A DNA stretch of 64,000 nt, from the NCBI GenBank assembly GCA_051016205.1, contig CP136534.1, positions 558,001-622,000 of the forward strand. Direction: 5' to 3'. Each line of letters begins with the position of its first letter. The first letter of the stretch is position 1. Under the pieces are notes generated by a model. It was not told the DNA's origin and made no database searches. It saw only the letters and a list, made by a program, of their open reading frames with translations. Below, piece after piece: positions 9,325 through 18,141 of the stretch. The DNA is from Acuticoccus sp051016205. Lineage in GTDB: Bacteria > Pseudomonadota > Alphaproteobacteria > Rhizobiales > Amorphaceae. The position numbers and the translations under genes are program-made.

Positions 9325-11490
9325 TCACAGGAAGGATTGGGGGTCGATGTCGACGGTCCGGCGGACGGACCCGTCCACCGCGACCCCCTCAAGCCAGGCG
9401 GCAAGGACGGCCTGAATGTCGAGGCTCCGGGGCGCCCTGACCAGAAGGCGAAAGCGGTATCGTCCACGCAGCACGGCAAGCGGCGCTTCGGCAGGGCCGA
9501 GGACCTCCACACCCTCGCGGGGCGCCGTACGGGCAAGGTTTGCGGCATGGGCATGAGCTTCGGCGCGGTCGGTGGCCGAGATGATGATGGCGGCAAGCCT
9601 TGTGAAGGGCGGCAGCCCTGCCTCGCGCCGCATCCTTGCCTCTTCGCGATAAAACCCTGGCCCGTCGCCTGCCACCATGGCGAGAATGACCGGGTGATCG
9701 GGCGCATGGGTTTGCAGGAGCGCGCGGCCGCCTTCGTGCACGCGGCCCGCCCGGCCCGTCACCTGGGTCAGAAGCTGGAAGGTGCGTTCGGCGGCGCGCA
9801 GGTCACCGTTTTCGAGCCCAAGGTCAGCGTCCACAACCGCCACGAACTGGAGCTTTGGGAAGGTATAGCCCTTGGCCACCAATTGCGTGCCGACGATGAT
9901 GTCGACCTCGCCTCTTGCCACCTGGTCCAGTGTTTCCACCAGCGCGTCCGGCCCGCCAGCGTGGTCTGAGGAGAGGACGGCGCAACGTGCCTGCGGCCAA
10001 AGTTTCTTGGCTTCCTCCTCCACCCGCTCCACCCCGGGGCCGCAGGGGACGAGCGTGCCTGTGGCCTTGCAGGAGGGGCAGGCCTCGGGCCGGTTTTCCT
10101 GATGCCCGCAATGGTGACAGACGAGCTTGCGCTTCAGCCTGTGGTCCACCAGCGAGGCGGCACAGTGGGCACAGTGGAACCTGTGGCCGCATCGCCTGCA
10201 CACGGTGAGCGGCGCATAGCCGCGCCTGTTGAGGAAGAGCAGTGCCTGTTCGCCCGCGGCAAGGGCGCTCGTTACCGCCTCGCGGACAGGGGTGGACAGC
10301 CACTGCCCGCTCGCCAGCGTGTCACGCCTCAGGTCGACAACACCAATCTGAGGCGCCGGCAGACCGCCATAGCGGGCCGGCAGAGACAGCCGCTGATAGC
10401 GGCCCTTTTCGGCATTGACCGTTGTCTCGACCGACGGCGTCGCGGACGACAAGATGACAGGTGCGCCCGCCATTTGCGCCCGCACCACCGCCATATCGCG
10501 GGCATTGTAGATGACGCCGTCCTCTTGCTTGAAGCTCGGGTCATGCTCTTCGTCCACCACCAAGACGCCGAGGGATTGGAACGGCAGAAAGAGCGCAGAG
10601 CGCGCGCCCACCACCACAGGCACGCTGCCATCGGCAACGCCGCGCCAAAGCCGTGCCCGTTCCCCAGGCGGCCGTTTGGAGTGCCAGGCACCAGGAGCGG
10701 TGCCGAAACGCTCCGTCATGCGCGCCACCACCATGGGGGTCAGCGCAATCTCAGGCATCAAAATCAACGCCTGGCGGCCTGCCGCGAAGGCAGCCGCCGC
10801 CGCCTCGAAGTAGACCTCGGTCTTGCCGGACCCCGTGACCCCTTCAAGGAGGATGGGGGCAAACGCGCCGCCCGACACAAGGTCCGCCAGGGTGCGGGCC
10901 GCCTCGCCCTGTTCGCACGACAGCGCGGGGACTTTGCCCTCGCCGCGTGCCGGGCCCGCTGGTGCGGCCTCGCCAGCCACCTCTTCCAGCGTGCCGGCTT
11001 TAAGGAGTGCTGCCACCACCTGCGGACTGACCTCGGCTGCCTTGGAAAGGTCGGCCCGGGTGAGGGGGCCTTCCTCCAGCGCCGCGCGTACCCTGAGGCG
11101 CGGCTCTGTCCAGCGGGGCGGTTCCGTGCCTGACAGGGCAAGGCGTTTGGGCGCGGGGCGCTCCACAGGCGTGTCGGGCGAGCGCAGCACCATGCGGATC
11201 ACAGCGCCCCGAGGCGTCATCGTGTAACGGGCGAAGAAATCCACGAAGCGGCGCAGGTCAGGCGCCACCGTCCTGTGGCCCACAGGGCCGAGCACCGCCT
11301 TCAGCCGCCCCGCCTCGATGGCGGTGTCGGGTGGATCGTCCCAGACAACACCCACCACCTTTCGCCCCGCCAAAGGCACCTCGACGATGGTGCCCGGTTG
11401 AAGCGCAGGATCCGCGGCGTAGGTCAACACACCGAGGCGGTGCGGAAGAAGCACCGAAACGCGTGTGAACTCGGGTGTCACGAGGCGCAC
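9325..11490 (-). CDS. priA: Primosomal protein N' (replication restart helicase PriA)
   Basis: PriA recognises stalled forks and reloads the replicative helicase. The protein (721 residues from the chosen start) has Walker A (LEGVTGSGKTEVYFEA), a DEEHD box, and a zinc-binding cysteine cluster (CRRCGHRFHCAHCAA, then CHHCGHQE and CPSCKA). Superfamily 2 helicase motifs follow, including VGTQLVAKGYTFP and TQVTGRAGRV. The frame is open further upstream, but the GTG at 11490 (VRLVTPEFTRVSV) is preferred: AGGA lies just ahead and it avoids overlap with the divergent fsa gene. It converges on the glycosyltransferase gene. Confidence 0.95.
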   Translation of the reverse strand: MRLVTPEFTRVSVLLPHRLGVLTYAADPALQPGTIVEVPLAGRKVVGVVWDDPPDTAIEAGRLKAVLGPVGHRTVAPDLRRFVDFFARYTMTPRGAVIRMVLRSPDTPVERPAPKRLALSGTEPPRWTEPRLRVRAALEEGPLTRADLSKAAEVSPQVVAALLKAGTLEEVAGEAAPAGPARGEGKVPALSCEQGEAARTLADLVSGGAFAPILLEGVTGSGKTEVYFEAAAAAFAAGRQALILMPEIALTPMVVARMTERFGTAPGAWHSKRPPGERARLWRGVADGSVPVVVGARSALFLPFQSLGVLVVDEEHDPSFKQEDGVIYNARDMAVVRAQMAGAPVILSSATPSVETTVNAEKGRYQRLSLPARYGGLPAPQIGVVDLRRDTLASGQWLSTPVREAVTSALAAGEQALLFLNRRGYAPLTVCRRCGHRFHCAHCAASLVDHRLKRKLVCHHCGHQENRPEACPSCKATGTLVPCGPGVERVEEEAKKLWPQARCAVLSSDHAGGPDALVETLDQVARGEVDIIVGTQLVAKGYTFPKLQFVAVVDADLGLENGDLRAAERTFQLLTQVTGRAGRVHEGGRALLQTHAPDHPVILAMVAGDGPGFYREEARMRREAGLPPFTRLAAIIISATDRAEAHAHAANLARTAPREGVEVLGPAEAPLAVLRGRYRFRLLVRAPRSLDIQAVLAAWLEGVAVDGSVRRTVDIDPQSFL

Positions 11491-11534
11491 AATCCTGTAG
11501 TAGAGGCCGCAACAATCGCTGGGAGAGGGCGCGG

Positions 11535-12191
11535 ATGCAATTCTTCGTCGATACGGCCGACGTGGCCGAGATAAAATCGATGGCCGAAACCGGCCTTGTG
11601 GACGGTGTGACCACCAATCCATCGCTGATCATGAAGGCGGGCCGGCCGATGGCCGAGGTCATTGCCGAGATCGCTCAAATGGTCGACGGCCCCGTCAGCG
11701 CCGAAGTGACTGCCACGGAACACGCCCAGATGGTGGCCGAGGGGCGCAAGCTTGCCCAGATCGCACCCAACATTGCCGTCAAACTCCCCCTCACCTGGGA
11801 TGGATTGCGGGCCTGCCGGGAGCTCACCTCCGACGGGCACATGGTCAACGTCACACTTTGCTTTTCCGCAGCGCAGGCGTTGCTGGCGGCCAAAGCGGGG
11901 GCAACGTTCATCTCCCCCTTCATAGGCCGCCTCGATGATATCGGCATCGACGGTATGGAGCTTATCCGCGACATTCGGGCCATCTACGACAATTATGAGG
12001 ACCTTGAGACGGAAATCCTCGCCGCCTCCATCCGCACCCAGAACCATCTTCAGGATGCGGCAATCGCTGGCGCCGACGTGGCGACCCTTCCGCCCGACGT
12101 TCTGAAGAAGCTCGTGGCGCATCCGCTCACCGACAAGGGCCTTGCCCAATTCCTTGCCGATTGGGAGAAGACGGGCCAGTCCATCCTTTAG
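11535..12191 (+). CDS. fsa: Small transaldolase / fructose-6-phosphate aldolase (TalC/MipB family)
   Basis: The 218-residue protein is a single-domain class I aldolase of the MipB/TalC type, beginning MQFFVDTADVAEIK. The Schiff-base lysine lies in IAVKLPLTWDGL, and TFISPFIGRLDDIG matches the conserved late strand. Such enzymes either transfer dihydroxyacetone units in the pentose-phosphate pathway or cleave fructose 6-phosphate; sequence alone does not separate the two. GGGAGAGGG lies just upstream. It is divergent from priA with a 44-bp gap, and xerC follows on the same strand. Confidence 0.92.
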   Translation: MQFFVDTADVAEIKSMAETGLVDGVTTNPSLIMKAGRPMAEVIAEIAQMVDGPVSAEVTATEHAQMVAEGRKLAQIAPNIAVKLPLTWDGLRACRELTSDGHMVNVTLCFSAAQALLAAKAGATFISPFIGRLDDIGIDGMELIRDIRAIYDNYEDLETEILAASIRTQNHLQDAAIAGADVATLPPDVLKKLVAHPLTDKGLAQFLADWEKTGQSIL

Positions 12192-12274
12192 ACTGGAGCC
12201 GCGCCGCCCTGGTTGCCCGGATTGATGCAATTGGACCGTTGAGCGTTGCAAAATGTTGAAGCGGGCCATGGCTT

Positions 12275-13213
12275 ATGGGCGAAATGGCAGACCCTTTTGC
12301 CCTTTCGCTCTCGCAAGATGTCGCCGCAGCCCGGGCCGATTGGCTGCTTGGGCTGACGGCAGAGCGCGGCCGCTCCAAGGCGACCGCCGAGGCCTATGAG
12401 CGCGACAGCCGCCAGTTTCTCCACTTCCTCACCGTGCATCTTGGTGGGCCACCGTCCCTTGCCGACCTTGGGGGCCTGCGGCCGGCCGATATCCGCGCCT
12501 TCCTCGCAGAGCGGCGCCGCGCTGGCGTTGGTCCTCGCACCCTTGCCCGTGTCCTTGCGGGGGTGCGTGCGATGCTGAGCCACTTTGAAAGGCACCATGG
12601 TGTGAATGCCGCCGCTGCCCGTGCCGTCGGCGCCCCATCAAAGCCGCGGGCGCTGCCAAGGCCGGTGGCGGAGGCGGCAGCATCGGCTATGCTTGCCCCA
12701 GCCGACGGCTGGGTCGACCGCCGCGATCGCGCCGTGTTGGCACTGTTGTACGGCGCGGGGCTGCGGGTGGGGGAGGCCGTCGGGCTTAACGCGGAGGATG
12801 TGACGCCGCCTCTGACGGCGCTGACCGTGCGCGGAAAAGGCGGGCGGGAGCGCCTCGTGCCCATCCTGCCCGAGGTGGCGGCCGCCGTTGCGCACTATCG
12901 GGAGGCCGCGCCATTTCCCCTCACAAGCGGCGCGCTGTTTCGCGGCGAAAAAGGCGGGCGCCTGTCGCCGCGCATCGTCCAGCGCACGGTGGCAGCCTGG
13001 CGTGGGGCGCTGGGGCTCAGCGAGACCGCAACGCCCCATGCCCTGCGCCATGCCTTTGCAAGCCACGTGTTGGCGGCAGGCGGCGACCTTCGTTCCATCC
13101 AGGAAATGCTGGGCCATGCCAGCCTCTCCACCACGCAAATCTACACCGCGGTCGATCAGGCGCGCCTCATCGCCCATTACCGCGATGCCCACCCCCGTGC
13201 CCGCCGTGCGTGA
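12275..13213 (+). CDS. xerC: Tyrosine recombinase XerC
   Basis: The 312-residue protein has an N-terminal SAM-like core-binding domain (RSKATAEAYERDSRQFLHFL) and a C-terminal catalytic domain. The catalytic residues are all visible: Arg in YGAGLRVGEAVGL, Lys in VRGKGGRERLVP, His/Arg in HALRHAFASH, His in MLGHASLSTTQ and the nucleophilic Tyr in IYTAVD. Length and motifs fit chromosome dimer resolution at dif rather than a phage integrase, and no tRNA or attachment site is nearby. The start at ATG 12275 is followed in frame by another ATG at 12284. Confidence 0.93.
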   Translation: MGEMADPFALSLSQDVAAARADWLLGLTAERGRSKATAEAYERDSRQFLHFLTVHLGGPPSLADLGGLRPADIRAFLAERRRAGVGPRTLARVLAGVRAMLSHFERHHGVNAAAARAVGAPSKPRALPRPVAEAAASAMLAPADGWVDRRDRAVLALLYGAGLRVGEAVGLNAEDVTPPLTALTVRGKGGRERLVPILPEVAAAVAHYREAAPFPLTSGALFRGEKGGRLSPRIVQRTVAAWRGALGLSETATPHALRHAFASHVLAAGGDLRSIQEMLGHASLSTTQIYTAVDQARLIAHYRDAHPRARRA

Positions 13214-13249
13214 GCGACCCTGCCTCCCGGCTAAGGGGCGCGTGGTGTC

Positions 13250-14026
13250 ATGAAGGCGCCGCCGCGCTGGTTGCGCCGCGCTCCCCTTATTCGCGAGCCT
13301 TTGCGCAAGGCCATGAAGCGCCATGCCCCGAAAGGACCCGTGGCGGTGACGGTGGAGGGCGTGAGGCTCAGCCTTGCCCCGCGCGACAACAAGGTCGACT
13401 TCGACATCTGGTACAAGAAGCGGCTGGAGGAGGCCGCCGAGCGCGATTTTCTGGCGCACCATATGCGCCCCGGCGAAACGTTCATCGACATTGGCGCCAA
13501 CATCGGCCTCTACCCTTTGACGGTACTTTCGGCCGTGCCCGACAGCCGGGCCGTCACCTTCGAGCCGTTGGAGCGTCTTCGCCACAGGCAGCGGCAGAAC
13601 TTGGCGCTGAACGGGCTTTTGGACCGCGTTGCGGTCCGCGCCGAGGCGGTGGGCCCGGACGGCACCATGACGCTTTATGAAAGCGACAATGCCGGCCGCT
13701 CCAGCCTCGTGCCTTTCGAAGGGTCGGGACGCGCGCTCCCGGTCCCGGTGCGACCCCTGGCAGATATGCTGGCGGAGGAGGGCATCGTCCCAGCCACGCT
13801 CAAGATCGACGTCGAGGGCTTTGAGGATCGGGCGCTCTTGCCCTACTTCGACACCGCGCCGGTCGCCGTCTGGCCGCGCGCCGTCGTCATTGAGACGCTT
13901 CACCGCGGGGCATGGCAGCGCGACTGCCTACAAGAGTTGTTCCAAAGAGGCTATCAATTGGCTATCACCACCGATGAGAACGCCCTTTTGACCCGTACCG
14001 ACGGTGTCTTCCCAGATCACGAGTGA
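13250..14026 (+). CDS. FkbM family methyltransferase
   Basis: The 258-residue protein has a class I SAM-dependent methyltransferase core. Motif I is ETFIDIGANIGLYPL, an acidic second strand follows in AVTFEPLERL, and TLKIDVEGFEDRAL is typical of FkbM-family O-methyltransferases. Members methylate hydroxyls of sugars or polyketides; the substrate here cannot be deduced. It lies 36 bp after xerC and 5 bp before sdhB, perhaps in a loose transcription unit. Confidence 0.85.
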   Translation: MKAPPRWLRRAPLIREPLRKAMKRHAPKGPVAVTVEGVRLSLAPRDNKVDFDIWYKKRLEEAAERDFLAHHMRPGETFIDIGANIGLYPLTVLSAVPDSRAVTFEPLERLRHRQRQNLALNGLLDRVAVRAEAVGPDGTMTLYESDNAGRSSLVPFEGSGRALPVPVRPLADMLAEEGIVPATLKIDVEGFEDRALLPYFDTAPVAVWPRAVVIETLHRGAWQRDCLQELFQRGYQLAITTDENALLTRTDGVFPDHE

Positions 14027-14031
14027 GATTG

Positions 14032-14811
14032 ATGGTCCAGCTGACGCTCCCCAAGAATTCACGCATGACGACCGGGAAGACGTGGGACAAGCCGGCCGGC
14101 GCCTCCAATGTGCGCGAGTTCCGCGTCTATCGCTGGCAGGAGGAAGACGGCAAGAACCCCCAGATGGACACCTACTACGTCGACACAGACGACTGTGGGC
14201 CGATGATCCTGGACGGTCTGTTCTACATCAAGAACAAGGTCGACCCGACGCTGACGTTCCGCCGCTCCTGCCGTGAGGGGATTTGCGGCTCCTGCTCCAT
14301 GAACATCAACGGCCTCAACGGTCTGGCCTGCACGACGGGGATGGACGAGGTGAAGGGCCCCGTCACGCTGCACCCTCTGCCGCATTTGCCCGTGGTGCGC
14401 GACCTTGTGCCCGACCTCACCAACTTTTACGCCCAGCTGCGCGAGATCGAGCCGTGGCTGAAGACCGACACGCCAATGCCGCGCAAGGAATGGCGGCAGA
14501 GCCACGAGGACCGGCTGAAGCTCGACGGCCTTTACGAGTGCATCCTTTGCGCCTGCTGCAGCACCTCATGCCCGTCTTACTGGTGGAATGGCGACCGTTA
14601 TCTGGGCCCCGCAGCGCTCCTCCAGGCGCACCGGTGGATTGTGGACAGCCGCGATGAGCACACGGGCGATCGGCTCGATGCGCTGGAAGACCCGTTCCGC
14701 CTTTACCGCTGCCACACCATCATGAACTGCGCCAATGCCTGCCCCAAGGGCCTCAACCCCGCCCAGGCCATTGCCGAGATCAAGGCGCTGATGGTGGAGC
14801 GGCGCGTCTGA
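14032..14811 (+). CDS. sdhB: Succinate dehydrogenase iron-sulfur subunit
   Basis: SdhB carries electrons from the flavoprotein to the quinone site of complex II. The 259-residue length is standard. The [2Fe-2S] ligands lie in RSCREGICGSCSMNINGL and ACTT; the [4Fe-4S] and [3Fe-4S] ligands are in CILCACCSTSCPSYWW and the later CHTIMNCANACPKGLNP. ATG 14032 (MVQLTLPKNS) is chosen over ATG 14023 because it matches family length. sdhC, sdhD and sdhA are not adjacent, which is unusual, since these genes normally form one operon; they may lie elsewhere in the genome. Confidence 0.97.
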   Translation: MVQLTLPKNSRMTTGKTWDKPAGASNVREFRVYRWQEEDGKNPQMDTYYVDTDDCGPMILDGLFYIKNKVDPTLTFRRSCREGICGSCSMNINGLNGLACTTGMDEVKGPVTLHPLPHLPVVRDLVPDLTNFYAQLREIEPWLKTDTPMPRKEWRQSHEDRLKLDGLYECILCACCSTSCPSYWWNGDRYLGPAALLQAHRWIVDSRDEHTGDRLDALEDPFRLYRCHTIMNCANACPKGLNPAQAIAEIKALMVERRV

Positions 14812-14817
14812 GGCCGC

Positions 14818-15231
14818 TCACGCAAAGCCTGTGAGAACGCCTGCGAAAAACACGTAGGCGAACTGCACAAACGCCAACAGGGCGTGGAAGATGAATGTCA
14901 GCCCCGTCTGGGCGGGCAGCATGTGGGCGTGGGTCACATGGGGCAGGTCGAGGGCGGCCCCCGTGGACTTGATGGCGCGGGCAAGGCCCCTTGCCTCAGA
15001 AAATCCCATCGCTGACAGAACCGCAAAACCCGTCGACACCATGCCGAGGACGATGGGCAGCATGAAGGTGAGCGGGTCCTTGATCATCAAGAACGCCACC
15101 AGAAACACGCCAAAGACCAAGGCATAAAGAAGGTTCGCGAAAACGGTGAGGGCGATGTAGAAGCGGAACGCCTCCATCATCTCGCTGTAGACGGCGCGGC
15201 GGTCGGCCCGGTCCTGGGGCACCTCGGCCAT
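14818..15231 (-). CDS. Small membrane protein of unknown function
   Basis: The 137-residue protein has about four hydrophobic segments, beginning ALTVFANLLYALVFGVFLVA and ending LLAFVQFAYVFFAGVLTGFA, so it is probably an inner-membrane protein. I do not recognise a family. A GAGG sits just before ATG 15231, and the gene begins 5 bp after the stop of the upstream MAPEG-like gene on the same strand, so the two are very likely co-transcribed. It converges on sdhB with a 6-bp gap. Confidence 0.65.
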   Translation of the reverse strand: MAEVPQDRADRRAVYSEMMEAFRFYIALTVFANLLYALVFGVFLVAFLMIKDPLTFMLPIVLGMVSTGFAVLSAMGFSEARGLARAIKSTGAALDLPHVTHAHMLPAQTGLTFIFHALLAFVQFAYVFFAGVLTGFA

Positions 15232-15236
15232 CACCC

Positions 15237-15626
15237 TCAGCCTCCCCACACCGGCAGGGTGAAGATGGCGATGGTGAGCACTGCCCCAAGTCCCCAAAGC
15301 GCTGAGCGCACCACGGAAAGGCCGCCATAGTAGGCGGCCACATAGCCGACCCGGACCACCACAAACGCCACGGCCAACATGTCGAGCCGGCCTTGGGGCG
15401 CGCCCAGCATGTGCGCCACGATGACCGCCGCGGCAAAGGGCGTCAGCGCCTCCAGGCTGTTGAGGTGTGCCGAATAGGCGCGACGGCGAAACCCCTTCTG
15501 AAGGGCATGGCGGGCGCGGGGGTCGCGGTTGTCCATCTTGGTGTCGAGTTTGGCCGGGTAGGCCGCCACGATCGCCAAAAGCCATGCGGCAAGAATGCAC
15601 CACAGTGCGATGGAGATGACGTCCAT
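15237..15626 (-). CDS. MAPEG family membrane protein
   Basis: The 129-residue protein has four predicted helices with the MAPEG layout: a first helix (ISIALWCILAAWLLAIVAAY), a polar loop with RARHALQKGFRRRAYSAHLN, then helices including FAAAVIVAHMLGAPQGRLD and LAVAFVVVRVGYVAAYY. MAPEG proteins in eukaryotes act in eicosanoid and glutathione metabolism; bacterial members are mostly uncharacterised. ATG 15626 is chosen because GGGAGG lies directly upstream and the first helix follows at once. It forms a two-gene unit with the downstream membrane protein. Confidence 0.8.
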   Translation of the reverse strand: MDVISIALWCILAAWLLAIVAAYPAKLDTKMDNRDPRARHALQKGFRRRAYSAHLNSLEALTPFAAAVIVAHMLGAPQGRLDMLAVAFVVVRVGYVAAYYGGLSVVRSALWGLGAVLTIAIFTLPVWGG

Positions 15627-15857
15627 CAGCCTCCCACCTTCCTGGATCCTTGCGTGGCTCTCGTCTCGTCGCGACATCGTGACGAGGAGGGCTTTGCCCT
15701 TCGCGGCTGACGCAGTTACCTCTTTGGGGAGGACCCATAGCGGGTCAGGGCGGCGACCGCCAGAACCGGCCAAGGGGTCGGTCGGCGGGTGGACGTGTCC
15801 TCCCTCATCCGCTGCTGCCGGGTTCGGTGCCGATCAACCACAGTGCTTTTGCGTTTC

Positions 15858-17984
15858 ATGTTCGACCGCTTCGTCTCCGCCGTCTTCGTCGCGACCCTTG
15901 CGCTGATAGGGGGCGTTGGGCCGGCGGTGGCCCAATCTGCGAGCATCGAGGCCGACCACATCCGCGCCGACATCAAAGTGCGCGCGGCAACCGTTGCGCC
16001 CGGCGAGAGCACCGACATTGCCTTCGTCCACACCATCGAGCCGGGGTGGCACACCTACTGGGTCAACCCTGGCGATTCGGGTGAGCCGCCCATTTTCGAT
16101 TGGACGCTGGCAGATGGCGGCAAGGCCGGTCCCTTGTCGTTCCCTGCACCTCAGCGCCTGCCCTACCCGCCGTTGATGAACCACGGCTACAAGGACAATT
16201 TTACCCTCCTCACCGACGTGACCGTCCCTGCCGACTGGCCTGTGGGCGAGCCTTACCCGGTGGATGTGCGGGTCGACTGGCTGGTGTGCGAGGCGATCTG
16301 CATTCCTGAAGGCGGCACGGCCTCCTTCACCATTCCGACCGCTCTGGAGACGGTGGCCGACTCCACCGTTGCGTTCACCTTCATGCAGGCCGAGTGGGCA
16401 CTGCCGAAAGTCTCCGACGCCAAGGTGACCTACGCGCGCGATGGCGATGCGCTTGTCATCTCCTCTCCCGTGGGCACGGCGGACGACGCGCAGTTTTTCG
16501 CCTTCCAGCGCGATGCCATCGACCATGCCGCACCCCAGGAGATTGCCGCAAATGGTGAGGGTGTGACGCTCACGCTCACCCCCGGCGGCGGGCGGTTGAC
16601 GGGAACGCTGGAGGGGGTCATCACCTCCGCCGACGGTGCTGTGAAGGTGGCGGCGACAGGCCCTGCCGATCCTGAAATCGTTGCCGCTGCCACCCCGGAA
16701 CAGACGAGCGGGCTGCCCGAGATCGTCCTTGGCGGCAACGTGGTGGAGCCGGCGCCATCGGGCGACTTCAGCATCTCTTTGGGCCAGGCGATCTTGTTTG
16801 CGTTCCTTGGCGGGATGCTCCTCAACTTGATGCCGTGCGTGTTTCCGGTCCTGGCGCTGAAGGCTCTGGGGCTCGTGCAGCACGCCCGCCAGTCCACAAC
16901 CCACCGCGCGGCCATTGGCGGGGCCTATATGGCGGGCGTCCTTGCCTCTTTCGCGGCGCTGACGGCCGTGTTCTTGGGGCTGAAGGCGAGCGGTATTGCC
17001 GTGGGTTGGGGGTTCCAGCTGCAAGAGCCCATCTTCGTGTCGGCGATGGCGGTGTTGCTGTTTGCCCTCGGGCTCAGCCTGTCGGGTGTGTTCGATATCG
17101 GCGTCGGATTGACGCGGCTTGGCGGGCGCGGCCCCAGCGATGGCGTGCCAGGCTCCTTCGCCACGGGAGTTTTGGCAACGGTGGTGGCAAGCCCTTGCAC
17201 GGCGCCTTTCATGGCGGTGGCGCTGGGGGCCGCTCTTGCCGCATCCACCCAAACGGCGGCAGCGGTGTTTGCGGCGCTGGCGCTCGGCTTTGCAACGCCC
17301 TTCACGCTGCTTTGCGTGGTGCCCGGCCTTGCCCGCATCCTTCCCAAGCCTGGCGTCTGGATGGAGCGGTTGAAGCAAGCGCTTGCCTTCCCCCTTTACG
17401 CTTCGGCGGCCTGGCTCGTCTGGGTTTTGGCGCAGCTGACGGGGGTGGAATCCCTCCTCACCATCCTCGGCGGCTTCGTCATGGTGGCGCTGGCGGCTTG
17501 GCTTTATGGCCTTTCCCAACGGGGGGCGATGCGTTCACACAAGGTCGCAGCGGCGTTCTCGATCATCTGCCTTGTGGTTGGCGGGGCCGCCTTCTGGAAC
17601 GGTGTGACCGCAGCCCCTGTTCTGGCACAGGACACGGCGGCGCCGGCGCGTGGCGAGCCCTTCACCCCTCAACGCCTGTCGGATTTGCGGGGCACGGGGG
17701 AAAACGTCTTCCTCAACGTCACCGCCGCTTGGTGCATTTCGTGCAAGGTGAATGAGCGTGTGGTGCTCCAGACCGAGCGGTTCGATAGGCTCCTCAGCGA
17801 CTACCGCGTCACCTATCTCGAGGCCGACTGGACGCGACGCGACCCCGACATCACGCGCTTGATGGAAGAGTTTGGCCGCGCCGGCGTTCCCCTTTATGTT
17901 TTTTATCCGTCAGGGGGGGCGCCTGAGATCTTGCCGCAGATTCTCACCAACGCCGTCGTTGAAGACGCGTTCAGGGGCGGCTAG
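15858..17984 (+). CDS. DsbD/ScsB-like thiol:disulfide interchange protein
   Basis: The 708-residue protein begins with a signal peptide (FDRFVSAVFVATLALIGG, cleavage near AVAQSA). Next comes a periplasmic DsbD-alpha-like domain of about 240 residues with VCEAICIPEGG, then an eight-helix membrane core whose paired cysteines lie in LMPCVFPVLALKAL and VVASPCTAPFMAV. A C-terminal thioredoxin domain carries AAWCISCKVNE. Such proteins carry electrons from cytoplasmic thioredoxin across the membrane to periplasmic thiol reductases. The N-terminal domain and size fit the ScsB-like branch better than E. coli DsbD. ATG 15858 is chosen because the signal peptide starts there. Confidence 0.9.
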   Translation: MFDRFVSAVFVATLALIGGVGPAVAQSASIEADHIRADIKVRAATVAPGESTDIAFVHTIEPGWHTYWVNPGDSGEPPIFDWTLADGGKAGPLSFPAPQRLPYPPLMNHGYKDNFTLLTDVTVPADWPVGEPYPVDVRVDWLVCEAICIPEGGTASFTIPTALETVADSTVAFTFMQAEWALPKVSDAKVTYARDGDALVISSPVGTADDAQFFAFQRDAIDHAAPQEIAANGEGVTLTLTPGGGRLTGTLEGVITSADGAVKVAATGPADPEIVAAATPEQTSGLPEIVLGGNVVEPAPSGDFSISLGQAILFAFLGGMLLNLMPCVFPVLALKALGLVQHARQSTTHRAAIGGAYMAGVLASFAALTAVFLGLKASGIAVGWGFQLQEPIFVSAMAVLLFALGLSLSGVFDIGVGLTRLGGRGPSDGVPGSFATGVLATVVASPCTAPFMAVALGAALAASTQTAAAVFAALALGFATPFTLLCVVPGLARILPKPGVWMERLKQALAFPLYASAAWLVWVLAQLTGVESLLTILGGFVMVALAAWLYGLSQRGAMRSHKVAAAFSIICLVVGGAAFWNGVTAAPVLAQDTAAPARGEPFTPQRLSDLRGTGENVFLNVTAAWCISCKVNERVVLQTERFDRLLSDYRVTYLEADWTRRDPDITRLMEEFGRAGVPLYVFYPSGGAPEILPQILTNAVVEDAFRGG

Positions 17985-17997
17985 AGGAGTGTCGGCT

Positions 17998-18054
17998 GAG
18001 ACGGTCTCGCTTGAGCCGAAACGGCTCTAAATCAAGGGACTAGAGTGTCTTGAT
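17998..18054. repeat. Cluster of three short palindromes downstream of the DsbD-like gene
   Basis: Three inverted repeats lie within 57 bp: GAGAC-G-GTCTC (17998-18008), GAGCCG-AAA-CGGCTC (18013-18027) and ATCAAG...CTTGAT (18031-18054). The middle one could terminate the DsbD-like transcript, but it lacks a T-run. The layout recalls short palindromic intergenic repeats in alphaproteobacteria. GACGGTCTCGC from this element recurs at about 24325 in another gap. Confidence 0.5.
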
Positions 18055-18141
18055 CGGGTATGAGAAAGCCCAGCATGCACTCACAAGGCGCAACCGTAAC
18101 GCTGGAGCCTTCGTCGTGACCCCTCACCCATCGGTAGAACG

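Noticed and set aside
12275..13213. Integrase of a mobile element
   Set aside because: Length and motifs fit XerC, the neighbours are housekeeping genes, and there is no tRNA, direct repeat or phage gene nearby.
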